Positions 20,399 to 29,896 of a stretch of DNA of 58,219 nt are shown one piece after another. A program made the translations under genes and the position numbers. Positions within the stretch are counted from its first letter, which is position 1. Each line of letters opens with the position of its first letter. Below the pieces are notes generated by a model. That model was not told the DNA's origin. It was given only the letters and a program-made list of their open reading frames with translations, and searched no databases. Source of the stretch: Thiobacillus sp. (lineage in GTDB: Bacteria > Pseudomonadota > Gammaproteobacteria > Burkholderiales > Thiobacillaceae); NCBI GenBank assembly GCA_024709165.1, contig JANJXF010000107.1, positions 1 through 58,219 of the forward strand, given 5' to 3'.

Positions 20399-21154
20399 AT
20401 GAGGCATACCGACTCGCCAGACCCGAAACTTCTCGCCAATATCCGCGTGGTGCTGGCGCGCACCAGCCATCCCGGCAACATTGGCGCTGCGGCGCGGGCG
20501 CTGAAGACGATGGGCCTCGCGCAGCTCTGCCTGGTCGACCCCGGAATCTTCCCCAACAGCCAGGCCGATGCCATGGCCTCCGGCGCGGGCGATGTGCTGG
20601 CGAATGCGCGGGTCTGCGCAACGCTCGCCGAGGCGCTGGACGACACGACGCTGGCGCTCGGTGTGTCGGCGCGGCGGCGCGACATCGTCGCCGAAGTGCT
20701 GACGCCGCCGGAGGCGGCGGCGCGGCTGCTGGGCGAAGCGGGAACGGCGCCGGTGGCGCTGGTGTTCGGCAACGAGACGAACGGGCTCACGAACGAGGAG
20801 TTGAGCCTGTGCCAGGCGCTGGTGACGATCCCCGCCAACCCGCAATACAGCTCGCTCAATCTCGCCGCGGCGGTGCAGGTGCTGGCCTACGAAATCCGCC
20901 AGATGTGGCTCGGCGGCGCAAGCTGGCCACAGCCGGACATCGACGCGGCCAGCGGCGCCGAGCTGGAGAATTTCTACGTGCACCTGGAAACCACCTTGGC
21001 CGAGCTGGATTTTCTCAACCCCGGTTCGCCCGGCAAGCTCATGCTGAAGCTGCGCCGCCTGTTCTCGCGCACCCGACTGGCCCGGGAAGAAGTCAACATC
21101 CTGCGCGGCATTCTGACGGCGGCCCAGACGGGCAGGGAACGCAGACAGGAATAG
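20399..21154 (+). CDS. trmJ: SpoU/TrmH-family tRNA (cytidine/uridine-2'-O-)-methyltransferase TrmJ
   Basis: [58 protein letters not shown]; adjacent to cysE-isc as commonly seen. Confidence 0.9.
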   Translation: MRHTDSPDPKLLANIRVVLARTSHPGNIGAAARALKTMGLAQLCLVDPGIFPNSQADAMASGAGDVLANARVCATLAEALDDTTLALGVSARRRDIVAEVLTPPEAAARLLGEAGTAPVALVFGNETNGLTNEELSLCQALVTIPANPQYSSLNLAAAVQVLAYEIRQMWLGGASWPQPDIDAASGAELENFYVHLETTLAELDFLNPGSPGKLMLKLRRLFSRTRLAREEVNILRGILTAAQTGRERRQE

Positions 21155-21206
21155 CCATGACCGGCAATAGTTTATTAGAATACTCGGAAATGACATTTTC
21201 CCGAGC

Positions 21207-21965
21207 ATGAACCTTCTCAGCCAACTCAAGGAAGATATTGCCGTCGTGTTCGATCGCGACCCCGCGGCACGTTCGACGTTCGAGGTGGCGACCACGTATC
21301 CCGGGTTTCACGCCATGCTGTTCCACCGCATGGCGCACCGGCTGTGGGGCATGGGATGGAAATGGCTGGCGCGCTTCGTCTCGCATGTCGGACGCTGGTT
21401 CACCGGCATCGAGATCCACCCGGGCGCCACCATCGGGCGGCGCGTGTTCATCGACCACGGCATGGGCGTGGTGATCGGCGAAACCGCGGAGATCGGCGAC
21501 GACTGCACGCTGTATCACGGCGTGACGCTGGGCGGCACCTCGTGGAACAAGGGCAAGCGTCATCCCACCCTGCGACCCGGCGTGGTGGTGGGCGCCGGGG
21601 CGAAGATACTCGGGCCGATCACGATCGGGGCCAACGCCCGCATCGGCTCGAATGCCGTGGTGGTGAAGGACGTTCCGGAAGATGCCACCGCAGTGGGCAT
21701 TCCCGCACGGATTCTCGACAGCGAGGCGGAGAAGGAGCGCAACCGGCAGGCGGAAAAACTCGGCTTCTCCGCCTATGCGATTTCGGCCGACATGAACGAT
21801 CCCATGGTGAAAGCGGTGCACTGCCTGGTTGACCACTCGGCGCATACCGACCGGCGCCTCGAGCTGATCATGGCGCAACTGGAAAAACTGGGCGCCGAGG
21901 TGCCGAAGGACGCCGATACGCCGGACGACTTCGATCCGAAGTATCTGAACAAGATCGTCGACTGA
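21207..21965 (+). CDS. cysE: Serine O-acetyltransferase
   Basis: Left-handed beta-helix hexapeptide pattern [45 protein letters not shown]. Confidence 0.93.
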   Translation: MNLLSQLKEDIAVVFDRDPAARSTFEVATTYPGFHAMLFHRMAHRLWGMGWKWLARFVSHVGRWFTGIEIHPGATIGRRVFIDHGMGVVIGETAEIGDDCTLYHGVTLGGTSWNKGKRHPTLRPGVVVGAGAKILGPITIGANARIGSNAVVVKDVPEDATAVGIPARILDSEAEKERNRQAEKLGFSAYAISADMNDPMVKAVHCLVDHSAHTDRRLELIMAQLEKLGAEVPKDADTPDDFDPKYLNKIVD

Positions 21966-21977
21966 AGATCGCTGAAA

Positions 21978-22010
21978 ATAGTTGACTGAAATGCTCAAGT
22001 ATTTTATAGT
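21978..22010 (+). promoter_or_regulatory. iscR promoter with a type-1 IscR-like binding site overlapping the -35
   Basis: ATAGTTGACTGAAATGCTCAAGTAT (21978-22002) matches the remembered type-1 consensus ATASYYGACTRWWWYAGTCRRSTAT at 23 of 25 positions by hand alignment; -35 TTGACT, 17-nt spacer, -10 TATAGT. Confidence 0.75.
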
Positions 22011-22037
22011 CGGGTCACCTCATCAGGAGAACCCATC

Positions 22038-22499
22038 ATGAGACTGACGACAAAAGGACGTTTTGCGGTGACCGCCATGCTCGATCTGGCCATGCGCGGC
22101 GGCAAGCATCCGGTGACGCTGGCGGGCATCAGCGAGCGCCAGGACATTTCCCTGTCCTACCTGGAACAGCTGTTCAGCCGTCTGCGCCGGCACGAGCTCG
22201 TGGAAAGCGTGCGTGGGCCGGGCGGCGGCTACTATCTCGCCAGGCCGACGGACAAGGTGAGCGTCGCCGACATCATTCGTGCCGTCGACGAGCCGATCGA
22301 CGCGACCAAATGCGGCGGCAACGAAAACTGCCACCACGAGCACCGCTGCCTCACCCACGACCTGTGGACGGGACTCAACGCGCACATCTACAGCTACCTC
22401 GACAACGTCTCGCTCGCCTCGCTGGTGGAGAAGTCGGACGAGGGCAAGGGCGCGGTCGTACAGGACCGCCGGCCGGCGAAGATGACGCTGGTGGCCTGA
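22038..22499 (+). CDS. iscR: Rrf2-family [2Fe-2S] transcriptional regulator IscR
   Basis: [19 protein letters not shown]..., cluster ligands [16 protein letters not shown]. Confidence 0.96.
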   Translation: MRLTTKGRFAVTAMLDLAMRGGKHPVTLAGISERQDISLSYLEQLFSRLRRHELVESVRGPGGGYYLARPTDKVSVADIIRAVDEPIDATKCGGNENCHHEHRCLTHDLWTGLNAHIYSYLDNVSLASLVEKSDEGKGAVVQDRRPAKMTLVA

Positions 22500-22528
22500 T
22501 TTCCGAATTTGCTGACAAGGGCGACACG

Positions 22529-23737
22529 ATGAAACCTCTGTATTTCGATTATTCCGCCACCACGCCGGTCGATCCGCGCGTGGCGAACACGATGATCCCT
22601 TATCTCACCGAGCAGTTCGGCAATCCGGCCTCGCGCAGCCACGCCTACGGCTGGGACGCGGAAAAGGCGGTGGAGGACGCGCGCGGCCACATTGCCGCTC
22701 TGGTCGGCGCCGATCCCAAGGAAATCGTGTTCACTTCGGGAGCGACCGAATCGAACAACCTCGCCATCAAGGGCGCGGGCCATTTCTATTCCGCGACCAA
22801 GGGCAAGCACATCGTCACGGTGAAAACCGAGCACAAGGCCGTGCTCGACACCGTGCGCGAAATGGAGCGTCAGGGTTTCGAGGCGACCTATCTGGGCGTG
22901 CAGGCGAACGGCCTCGTCGACCTCGACGCGCTGCGTGGCGCGCTGCGTCCCGACACCGTGCTGGTGTCGGTGATGGCGGTCAACAACGAGATCGGCGTGA
23001 TCCAGGACATCGCAGCCATCGGCAAAATCTGCCGCGAGAAGGGCGTACTGTTTCACGTCGACGCGGCGCAAGCCACCGGCAAGATGCCGATCGACCTGAA
23101 GACGCTGCCGGTCGACCTGATGTCGTTCTCCGCGCACAAGACCTACGGCCCCAAGGGCATCGGTGCGCTGTACGTGCGCCGCAAGCCGCGCGTGCGCCTG
23201 GAAGCGCAGATGCACGGCGGCGGCCACGAGCGCGGCATGCGCTCGGGCACGCTGGCGACGCACCAGATCGTCGGCATGGGCGAGGCCTTCCGCATCGCGC
23301 GCGAAGACATGGCGGCGGAAAACGAGCGCATCCGCATGCTGCGCGACCGCCTCTACAACGGCATCAAGGACATCGAGGAAGTGCACGTCAACGGCGACCT
23401 GGAACAGCGCGTGCCGCACAATCTCAACGTCAGCTTCAACTTCGTCGAGGGCGAGTCGCTCATCATGGCGATCAAGGATCTTGCCGTATCGAGCGGTTCC
23501 GCCTGCACCTCGGCCAGCCTGGAGCCGTCCTACGTGCTGCGCGCGCTGGGCCGCTCCGACGAACTCGCGCACAGTTCGATCCGCTTCTCGATCGGCCGCT
23601 TCACCACCGAGGCCGAAGTCGATTACGCGATCAGGTTGCTGCACGAGAAGATCGGCAAGCTGCGCGAACTGTCCCCGTTGTGGGAAATGTTCAAGGAAGG
23701 CGTCGATCTGAACACGGTGCAGTGGGCTGCACATTGA
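22529..23737 (+). CDS. iscS: Cysteine desulfurase IscS
   Basis: [73 protein letters not shown]. Confidence 0.97.
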   Translation: MKPLYFDYSATTPVDPRVANTMIPYLTEQFGNPASRSHAYGWDAEKAVEDARGHIAALVGADPKEIVFTSGATESNNLAIKGAGHFYSATKGKHIVTVKTEHKAVLDTVREMERQGFEATYLGVQANGLVDLDALRGALRPDTVLVSVMAVNNEIGVIQDIAAIGKICREKGVLFHVDAAQATGKMPIDLKTLPVDLMSFSAHKTYGPKGIGALYVRRKPRVRLEAQMHGGGHERGMRSGTLATHQIVGMGEAFRIAREDMAAENERIRMLRDRLYNGIKDIEEVHVNGDLEQRVPHNLNVSFNFVEGESLIMAIKDLAVSSGSACTSASLEPSYVLRALGRSDELAHSSIRFSIGRFTTEAEVDYAIRLLHEKIGKLRELSPLWEMFKEGVDLNTVQWAAH

Positions 23738-23745
23738 TCATCGTC

Positions 23746-23827
23746 GTGAGGCGTGAGGAGTCAGGGGTGAGGAGTCCATTCGCATACCGCGGTGTCCTCG
23801 CCTCACACCTCACTTCTCACGCCTTAC
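23746..23827. repeat. Imperfect inverted repeat (GTGAGGCGTGAGGAG type) between iscS and iscU
   Basis: Left arm GTGAGGCGTGAGGAGTCAGGGGTGAGGAGTCC (23746-23777), right arm CCTCGCCTCACACCTCACTTCTCACGCCTTAC (23796-23827). Confidence 0.8.
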
Positions 23828-23839
23828 AGGAGAACTGAA

Positions 23840-24226
23840 ATGTCTTACAGTGAAAAGGTCCTCGACCACTACGAAAACCCCCGCAACGTCGGGTCATTCG
23901 ACAAGGAAGACGATGGCGTGGGCACCGGCATGGTCGGTGCGCCCGCCTGCGGCGACGTGATGAAGCTGCAGATCAAGGTGGGGGCGGATGGCCTCATCGA
24001 GGACGCCAAGTTCAAGACCTACGGCTGCGGCTCGGCGATCGCGTCGAGTTCTCTGGTGACCGAATGGGTCAAGGGCAAGACGCTCGACCAGGCGATGGAA
24101 ATCAAGAACACGGCGATCGCCGAGGAACTCGCGCTGCCGCCGGTGAAGATCCACTGCTCGATCCTCGCCGAGGACGCGATCAAGGCGGCGGTGGCCGACT
24201 ACAAACAGAAGAAGGGAATGGAGTAA
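23840..24226 (+). CDS. iscU: Fe-S cluster scaffold IscU
   Basis: [45 protein letters not shown]. Confidence 0.97.
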   Translation: MSYSEKVLDHYENPRNVGSFDKEDDGVGTGMVGAPACGDVMKLQIKVGADGLIEDAKFKTYGCGSAIASSSLVTEWVKGKTLDQAMEIKNTAIAEELALPPVKIHCSILAEDAIKAAVADYKQKKGME

Positions 24227-24231
24227 ACATC

Positions 24232-24555
24232 ATGGCAGTCACCCTCTCCGAACGTGCGGCACAGCACATCAGCAGCTTCATCACCAAGCGCGGCAAGGGC
24301 ATCGGCATCCGTCTCGGCGTGCGTACCAGCGGCTGTTCCGGAATGGCTTACAGCCTCGAATTCGCCGACGAGACGACCGCCGGCGACGAGCTCTTCGTCA
24401 GCCACGGCGTCAACGTCTACGTCGACCCGCAAAGCCTCAGCTACCTTGATGGAACCGAACTCGACTATGCGCGCGAGGGCCTGAACGAAGGCTTCAAGTT
24501 CAACAACCCGAACGTGAAGAACTCCTGCGGCTGCGGGGAGTCGTTCAACGTCTGA
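24232..24555 (+). CDS. iscA: Fe-S assembly protein IscA
   Basis: A-type carrier cysteines [12 protein letters not shown] ... NSCGCGESF. Confidence 0.96.
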   Translation: MAVTLSERAAQHISSFITKRGKGIGIRLGVRTSGCSGMAYSLEFADETTAGDELFVSHGVNVYVDPQSLSYLDGTELDYAREGLNEGFKFNNPNVKNSCGCGESFNV

Positions 24556-24560
24556 CGGCA

Positions 24561-24612
24561 GTGAGGCGTGAGGCGTGAGGAGCTACCGCGCACGCCTCAC
24601 ACCTCACGCCTC
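24561..24612. repeat. Second copy of GTGAGGCGTGAGG inverted repeat between iscA and hscB
   Basis: GTGAGGCGTGAGGCGTGAGGAG ... CACGCCTCACACCTCACGCCTC. Confidence 0.8.
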
Positions 24613-24625
24613 CGCCTTGCTCTTC

Positions 24626-25153
24626 ATGGATTTCTCCCAGACCCACTTCGAGCTCTTCGGCCTGCCGGCGACCTACGCGCTCGACCGCGAACGGCTCGAC
24701 GCCGCCTACCGGGAGTTGCAGAATACGGTCCATCCGGACCGTTTCGCGGCGCAGCCGGACGCGGAGCAGCGGCTGGCGATGCAGTGGGCGACACGGGTGA
24801 ACGAGGCCTACCAGACGCTGAAACATCCGGTGAGCCGTGGCGTGTACCTGCTGAGCCTGCAGGGCATCGATGCGCTGCATGCCGGCAACACACGCATGGC
24901 GCCGGCTTTCCTGATGCAGCAGATGGAATGGCGCGAGGCGATCGACGACGCACGCGCGCAACGCAGGACGGATGCGCTCGATGCGCTGACGGACGATCTG
25001 CGCGCGACGCACCGCCGCATCGAAGCGCAGCTTGCCGAACTGCTGGACCACGCGCGCGACTACGTGGCGGCGACCGAAGCGGTGCGCCAGTTGCGCTTCA
25101 TGGACAAGCTCATCGCCGAGGTTGGCGAGGTGTACGAAGAACTGGAAAGCTGA
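24626..25153 (+). CDS. hscB: Fe-S co-chaperone HscB
   Basis: J-domain [40 protein letters not shown]; start moved to ATG 24626. Confidence 0.95.
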   Translation: MDFSQTHFELFGLPATYALDRERLDAAYRELQNTVHPDRFAAQPDAEQRLAMQWATRVNEAYQTLKHPVSRGVYLLSLQGIDALHAGNTRMAPAFLMQQMEWREAIDDARAQRRTDALDALTDDLRATHRRIEAQLAELLDHARDYVAATEAVRQLRFMDKLIAEVGEVYEELES

Positions 25154-25154
25154 G

Positions 25155-27017
25155 ATGGCCCTGTTGCAGATCGCCGAACCCGGCATGTCTTCCGCGCCGC
25201 ACCAGCACCGGCTGGCGGTGGGAATCGACCTGGGCACGACCAATTCGCTGGTGGCGACGGTGCGCTCGGGGATCGCCGTGGTGCTCGACGACGAAGCGGG
25301 GCGCTCGCTGTTGCCGTCGGTGGTGCGCTACCATGCCGATGGCGGCATCGACGTCGGTCACGCTGCGCAGTCGGCGCAGAACAGGGATCCGCACAACACC
25401 ATCGCCTCCGCGAAGCGCTTCATGGGGCGCGGGCTTGCCGACGTCGAGGACGTCGCCAGCCTGCCGTACCGCTTCGTCGACGCACCCGGCATGTTGCAGC
25501 TGAAAACGGCGGCCGGCGTGAAGAGCCCGGTCGAAGTTTCCGCCGAAATTCTCAAGGCCTTGCGCCAGCGCGCCGAGGCGGTGCTCGGCGGCGAACTGGT
25601 GGGTGCGGTCATCACCGTGCCCGCGTATTTCGACGACGCGCAGCGCCAGGCCACCAAGGATGCGGCGCAGGTGGCCGGCATCAATGTGCTGCGCCTGCTG
25701 AACGAGCCCACCGCCGCGGCGATCGCCTACGGTCTCGACAACGCCGCGGAAGGCATCTACGCGGTGTACGACTTTGGCGGGGGCACCTTCGACATCTCCA
25801 TCCTCAGACTTTCCAGGGGGGTGTTCGAGGTGCTGGCGACCCACGGCGACACGGCGCTCGGCGGCGACGATTTCGACCAGCGCGTGTTCTGCTGGATACT
25901 CGAGCAGGGCCGCTTCGCGCCGCTGTCGGCGAACGACGCGCGCCTGCTGCTGACCAAGGCGCGCGACGCCAAGGAAGCGCTGACCGAACATGCCGAGGTG
26001 CGCGTCACCGCCGTGCTGTCGACCGGCGAGATGATGGACGCCACACTCACGCAGGACGAGTTCAACAGGATGACGGCGGGGCTGGTGAACAAGACGCTGG
26101 TGCCAACGCGCAAGGCCCTGCGCGATGCCGGCCTGTCGGCCGACGAGGTCAAGGGCGTGGTGATGGTTGGCGGTTCGACGCGCATGCCATGCATCCGTCA
26201 GGCGGTCGCCGACTTCTTCAGGCAGACGCCGTTGACCAACCTCGATCCCGACAAGGTCGTCGCGCTCGGTGCCGCCACCCAGGCCGACGTGCTGGCGGGC
26301 AACCGCGCGGGCGACGACTGGCTGCTGCTCGATGTGATTCCGCTCTCCCTCGGTCTCGAGACCATGGGCGGGCTCACGGAAAAAGTCATTCCGCGCAACA
26401 CCACCATTCCCACCGCGCGCGCGCAGGAATTCACCACTTTCAAGGACGGCCAGACCGCAATGAGCGTGCATGTGCTGCAGGGCGAGCGCGAGCTGGCCAC
26501 TGACTGCCGTTCTCTGGCACGCTTCGAACTGCGCGGCATCCCGCCGATGGTGGCGGGCGCGGCGCGCATCCGCGTCACCTTCCAGGTCGATGCCGACGGT
26601 CTCTTGTCGGTGTCGGCGCGCGAGCAGAGCACCGGCGTGGAGGCGAGCGTGCAGGTGAAGCCCTCCTACGGCCTCGCCGACGAGGACATCACGCGCATGC
26701 TGAAGGATGCCTTCACCCACGCGCGGGACGACATGTACGCGCGCGCGTTGACCGAGCAGATCGTCGAGGCGCAGGGGCTCATTGCCGCCACGCGCGCGGC
26801 GCTGGCGGAGGACGGGTCGCTGCTGAATGCCGCAGAGACGGCCGCGGTCGAAGCCGCAATCGCCAGCCTCGAAGTCCTGCTCGGCGGCAACGACCACCAC
26901 GCGCTCAAGCGCGGCGTTGAGACACTCAATGCCGCAACCACCGAGTTCGCCCAGCGCCGCATGGACCGCAACGTGCGCCGCGCCATGACCGGCCAGAAGC
27001 TGGAAAATTTCGGCTGA
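25155..27017 (+). CDS. hscA: Hsp70-family Fe-S chaperone HscA
   Basis: [47 protein letters not shown]. Confidence 0.97.
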   Translation: MALLQIAEPGMSSAPHQHRLAVGIDLGTTNSLVATVRSGIAVVLDDEAGRSLLPSVVRYHADGGIDVGHAAQSAQNRDPHNTIASAKRFMGRGLADVEDVASLPYRFVDAPGMLQLKTAAGVKSPVEVSAEILKALRQRAEAVLGGELVGAVITVPAYFDDAQRQATKDAAQVAGINVLRLLNEPTAAAIAYGLDNAAEGIYAVYDFGGGTFDISILRLSRGVFEVLATHGDTALGGDDFDQRVFCWILEQGRFAPLSANDARLLLTKARDAKEALTEHAEVRVTAVLSTGEMMDATLTQDEFNRMTAGLVNKTLVPTRKALRDAGLSADEVKGVVMVGGSTRMPCIRQAVADFFRQTPLTNLDPDKVVALGAATQADVLAGNRAGDDWLLLDVIPLSLGLETMGGLTEKVIPRNTTIPTARAQEFTTFKDGQTAMSVHVLQGERELATDCRSLARFELRGIPPMVAGAARIRVTFQVDADGLLSVSAREQSTGVEASVQVKPSYGLADEDITRMLKDAFTHARDDMYARALTEQIVEAQGLIAATRAALAEDGSLLNAAETAAVEAAIASLEVLLGGNDHHALKRGVETLNAATTEFAQRRMDRNVRRAMTGQKLENFG

Positions 27018-27039
27018 GCCCCTTCACCGATAGACCGAT

Positions 27040-27378
27040 ATGCCACAACTCATCGTACTGCCCCACGTCGAACTCTGCCCCGAAGGTGCCGTCATCGAGG
27101 CGAAAGCCGGCGAGACCATCTGCGACACCCTGCTCGCCAACGGCGTCGAGATCGAGCACGCCTGCGAGAAATCCTGCGCCTGCACCACCTGCCACGTCAT
27201 CGTCCGCGAAGGCTTCGATTCGCTGGAAGAATCGACCGAGGAGGAAGACGATCTGCTCGACAAGGCCTGGGGGCTGGAGCCGCAATCGCGTCTGTCGTGT
27301 CAGGCGCGCGTCGCCGACGCCGACCTGGTCGTCGAGATTCCCAAATACACCATCAACATGGTGAAGGAAGGACACTGA
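27040..27378 (+). CDS. fdx: ISC-type [2Fe-2S] ferredoxin
   Basis: Cys motif HACEKSCACTTCHVIV...RLSCQARV. Confidence 0.95.
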   Translation: MPQLIVLPHVELCPEGAVIEAKAGETICDTLLANGVEIEHACEKSCACTTCHVIVREGFDSLEESTEEEDDLLDKAWGLEPQSRLSCQARVADADLVVEIPKYTINMVKEGH

Positions 27379-27379
27379 C

Positions 27380-27574
27380 ATGAAGTGGACCGACACCCTC
27401 GACATTGCCATCGAGCTTGCCGAGGGGCACCCCGAAATCGATCCGCGCACCATCCGTTTCACCGACCTGCACCGCTGGGTCATGGAATTGCCGGAGTTCG
27501 ACGACGATCCCGATCACTCCGGCGAGAAGATTCTCGAAGCGATCCAGATGGCGTGGATCGACGAGGTGAACTGA
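27380..27574 (+). CDS. iscX: IscX family protein
   Basis: MKWTDTLDIAIELAEGHPEIDPRTIRFTDLHRWVMELPEFDDDP; terminal gene of isc cluster. Confidence 0.94.
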   Translation: MKWTDTLDIAIELAEGHPEIDPRTIRFTDLHRWVMELPEFDDDPDHSGEKILEAIQMAWIDEVN

Positions 27575-27619
27575 CACACTGTCGGCGCCCTGGCAGGAAC
27601 CGCGGGGCTCGGGTGCCGT

Positions 27620-28822
27620 TCAGCCCATGCGGCCATCGACGCGCGGCCGCACCAGCATCGGCGCATACATCGCGACGAAGATGCCGAACGCGAGGATCCA
27701 TGCGCTGCCGGAGAGCGCCATCGCGACTGCGTGGGTCTGCGGCGCGACGAGCGGCAGGCCGACGCGCAGCAGCGCGGCGAGATTCACCAGGACGAATGCC
27801 AGGATCATGATGCGTGGCGGCTCCATCGGCCGGCCGGTGTGGCCGAGCGACACGCGCGCCATCATGCCCAGCGTGAGCACGCCGATGCCTCCCGAGGTGA
27901 AGGCATGCAGAGCCGGGCCGGTGGCCTGTGCCAGGCCTGCCGCGGACAGTGCCAGCAATGCGAAGCCGAGCACGATCCAGGCGTAGCCGAGGTGGAGAAT
28001 CCACAACAAGGGCACGGTCCAGTATTTCATCGTCACCCAGCCCCCCCATCTCACGCCATGCACGGTCGCGGCGAAGGCCGCGAGCACCGCGGTGACCGGC
28101 GAGACGGGCGCGACGAGCGCGGCCAGCAGCGCCGACAGCGTCGCCACCGGCACCAGGCGTTCGATGGTCACCCAGTGGCGCGCGCGGGTGCGCAGGCGGT
28201 TGTCGGTGAAACTCGGGATCACGCGTCCGCCCATCAGCGCCATCATCATGACAACGATGTAGACGCCGAGGTGGAGTCCCGTCAGGGCCGTGCCCCCGGC
28301 CCAACCGAGATGCTCTGCGTGCATCAGTGCGTTGCCCAGGGCCAGGGCCAGCAGCATTGCCGGGAAAGGGTAGTTGTTGAGCTGCCGCACGCGGTGGATG
28401 GGGCGGCCCAGCGCGAAGGCCAGGGCCGGCAGGAAGGCGAGATCGACCGTGGCCACCAGCCCGTCCGGCAGGCCCGGCACGAGAAAGACGATGCGCCCCG
28501 CGAGCCAGAGCACGAACAGCACGACGAGCGGCCGTCCCGAGGGCATGCGGATGCCCGTCCAGTTCTGTACGGCGGCCAGCAGGAAGCCCGCGATCACCGC
28601 CACGGTGTAGCCGTACACCATTTCGTGGCCGTGCCAGACGATGGGCGGCAGCGCCGTCGGCGTGATGGTGCCGCGCAGCGTCAGCAGCCACAGTCCCATC
28701 ATCAACACCGTGTACACGCTGGCGGAAAGGAAGAAGGGACGAAAGCCGAGGGCGAACAGCGCAAAACCCTGTGTCGGTGCGGATTGTGCGGGAGTCTTGA
28801 GGGTATGCAAGCGAATGGCCAT
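27620..28822 (-). CDS. nnrS: NnrS family protein (multi-TM, NO-response associated)
   Basis: FALFALGFRPFFLSASVYTVLMMGLW, HGHEMVYGYTVAVIAGFLLAAVQNWTG, multiple TMs. Confidence 0.88.
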   Translation of the reverse strand: MAIRLHTLKTPAQSAPTQGFALFALGFRPFFLSASVYTVLMMGLWLLTLRGTITPTALPPIVWHGHEMVYGYTVAVIAGFLLAAVQNWTGIRMPSGRPLVVLFVLWLAGRIVFLVPGLPDGLVATVDLAFLPALAFALGRPIHRVRQLNNYPFPAMLLALALGNALMHAEHLGWAGGTALTGLHLGVYIVVMMMALMGGRVIPSFTDNRLRTRARHWVTIERLVPVATLSALLAALVAPVSPVTAVLAAFAATVHGVRWGGWVTMKYWTVPLLWILHLGYAWIVLGFALLALSAAGLAQATGPALHAFTSGGIGVLTLGMMARVSLGHTGRPMEPPRIMILAFVLVNLAALLRVGLPLVAPQTHAVAMALSGSAWILAFGIFVAMYAPMLVRPRVDGRMG

Positions 28823-28891
28823 GGTCGCGTCTGGAGAAACGGTACGGGCGAATCCCGAAACCGTCCAAGTATAAGCGCGATCGGTACGTTC

Positions 28892-29896
28892 TCAGCAGAT
28901 ACGCGGCAGCGGATCGTCTTCCAGTTCGTCCAGCACGCGCCGACCGCCCAGCGGTGTTTCCAGGATGACGCGCGGCTCTCCGCTCTCGACGCGGCCGATG
29001 CGACAGGCCGCGGCACCCTGCGGCAGCGCCCGCCAGCACGCGAGGACGGCGTCGGCGGCCGCGGCTTCGACCACCGCGACGATGCGCCCCTCGCAGGCGA
29101 GGAAGTAGGGATCGTAGCCCAGCATCTCGCACACCGACACCACTTCCGGACGCAGCGGCACGCGGTCCTGTTCGAGCGTGACGGTGTGGCCGCAGGCGCG
29201 GGAAATTTCGTGGCAGACCGTGGCGAGTCCACCACGCGTGGGGTCGCGCATGAATTTCAGGCCGGGCAGGTCGCGCACCGCGCGCGCGAGCGGCAGCACC
29301 GAGGCGGAATCGGAGCGCAATTCGCCGGACAGGCCGAACTGCTCGCGCGCCAGCATCACCGCGATGCCGTGATCGCCGACCGGGCCGGAGACCAGTACGG
29401 CATCGCCGGGCGCGATCGACTCGATGGCGAGCTTCGTCCGGGCACGCTTCACACCGATGCCGGCGACCATGAGATACAGGCCGCCACCCTCGCCACGGCG
29501 CACGACCTTGGTGTCGCCGGCGACCACCGCGACGCCGTTTTCGCGTGCCGCTGCCGCGAAGCTGCCGATGAGGCGGTCGAGCACCGCGAGTTCAAGACCT
29601 TCCTCGATCAATGCCGACAGCGTGAAATAGCGCGGGTCGGCGCCGGCCACTGCCAGGTCGTTGACGACGCCGTGCACCGCCAGCGAGCCGAGATCGCCGC
29701 CGGGGAACTCCAGCGGCTGCACGGTGAAACCGTCGGTGGTGACCATGGGTTCGCCATCGAATGACGGCAGCGTGACCGCGTCCGCGTCGGTGTCGAGCAG
29801 GGCATTGCCGAGATGACGCGCGAAGACGTCGGTGACGAGTTCGCGCATGAGGCGGCCGCCATTGCCGTGGGCGAGAAGGATGCGGGTGTCGTTCAT
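28892..29896 (-). CDS. hypE: Hydrogenase maturation protein HypE
   Basis: LLAHGNGGRLMRELV...PSFDGEPMVTTDGFTVQPLEFPGGDLGSLAVHGVVNDLAVAGADP...; C-terminus ...LPRIC. Confidence 0.95.
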   Translation of the reverse strand: MNDTRILLAHGNGGRLMRELVTDVFARHLGNALLDTDADAVTLPSFDGEPMVTTDGFTVQPLEFPGGDLGSLAVHGVVNDLAVAGADPRYFTLSALIEEGLELAVLDRLIGSFAAAARENGVAVVAGDTKVVRRGEGGGLYLMVAGIGVKRARTKLAIESIAPGDAVLVSGPVGDHGIAVMLAREQFGLSGELRSDSASVLPLARAVRDLPGLKFMRDPTRGGLATVCHEISRACGHTVTLEQDRVPLRPEVVSVCEMLGYDPYFLACEGRIVAVVEAAAADAVLACWRALPQGAAACRIGRVESGEPRVILETPLGGRRVLDELEDDPLPRIC

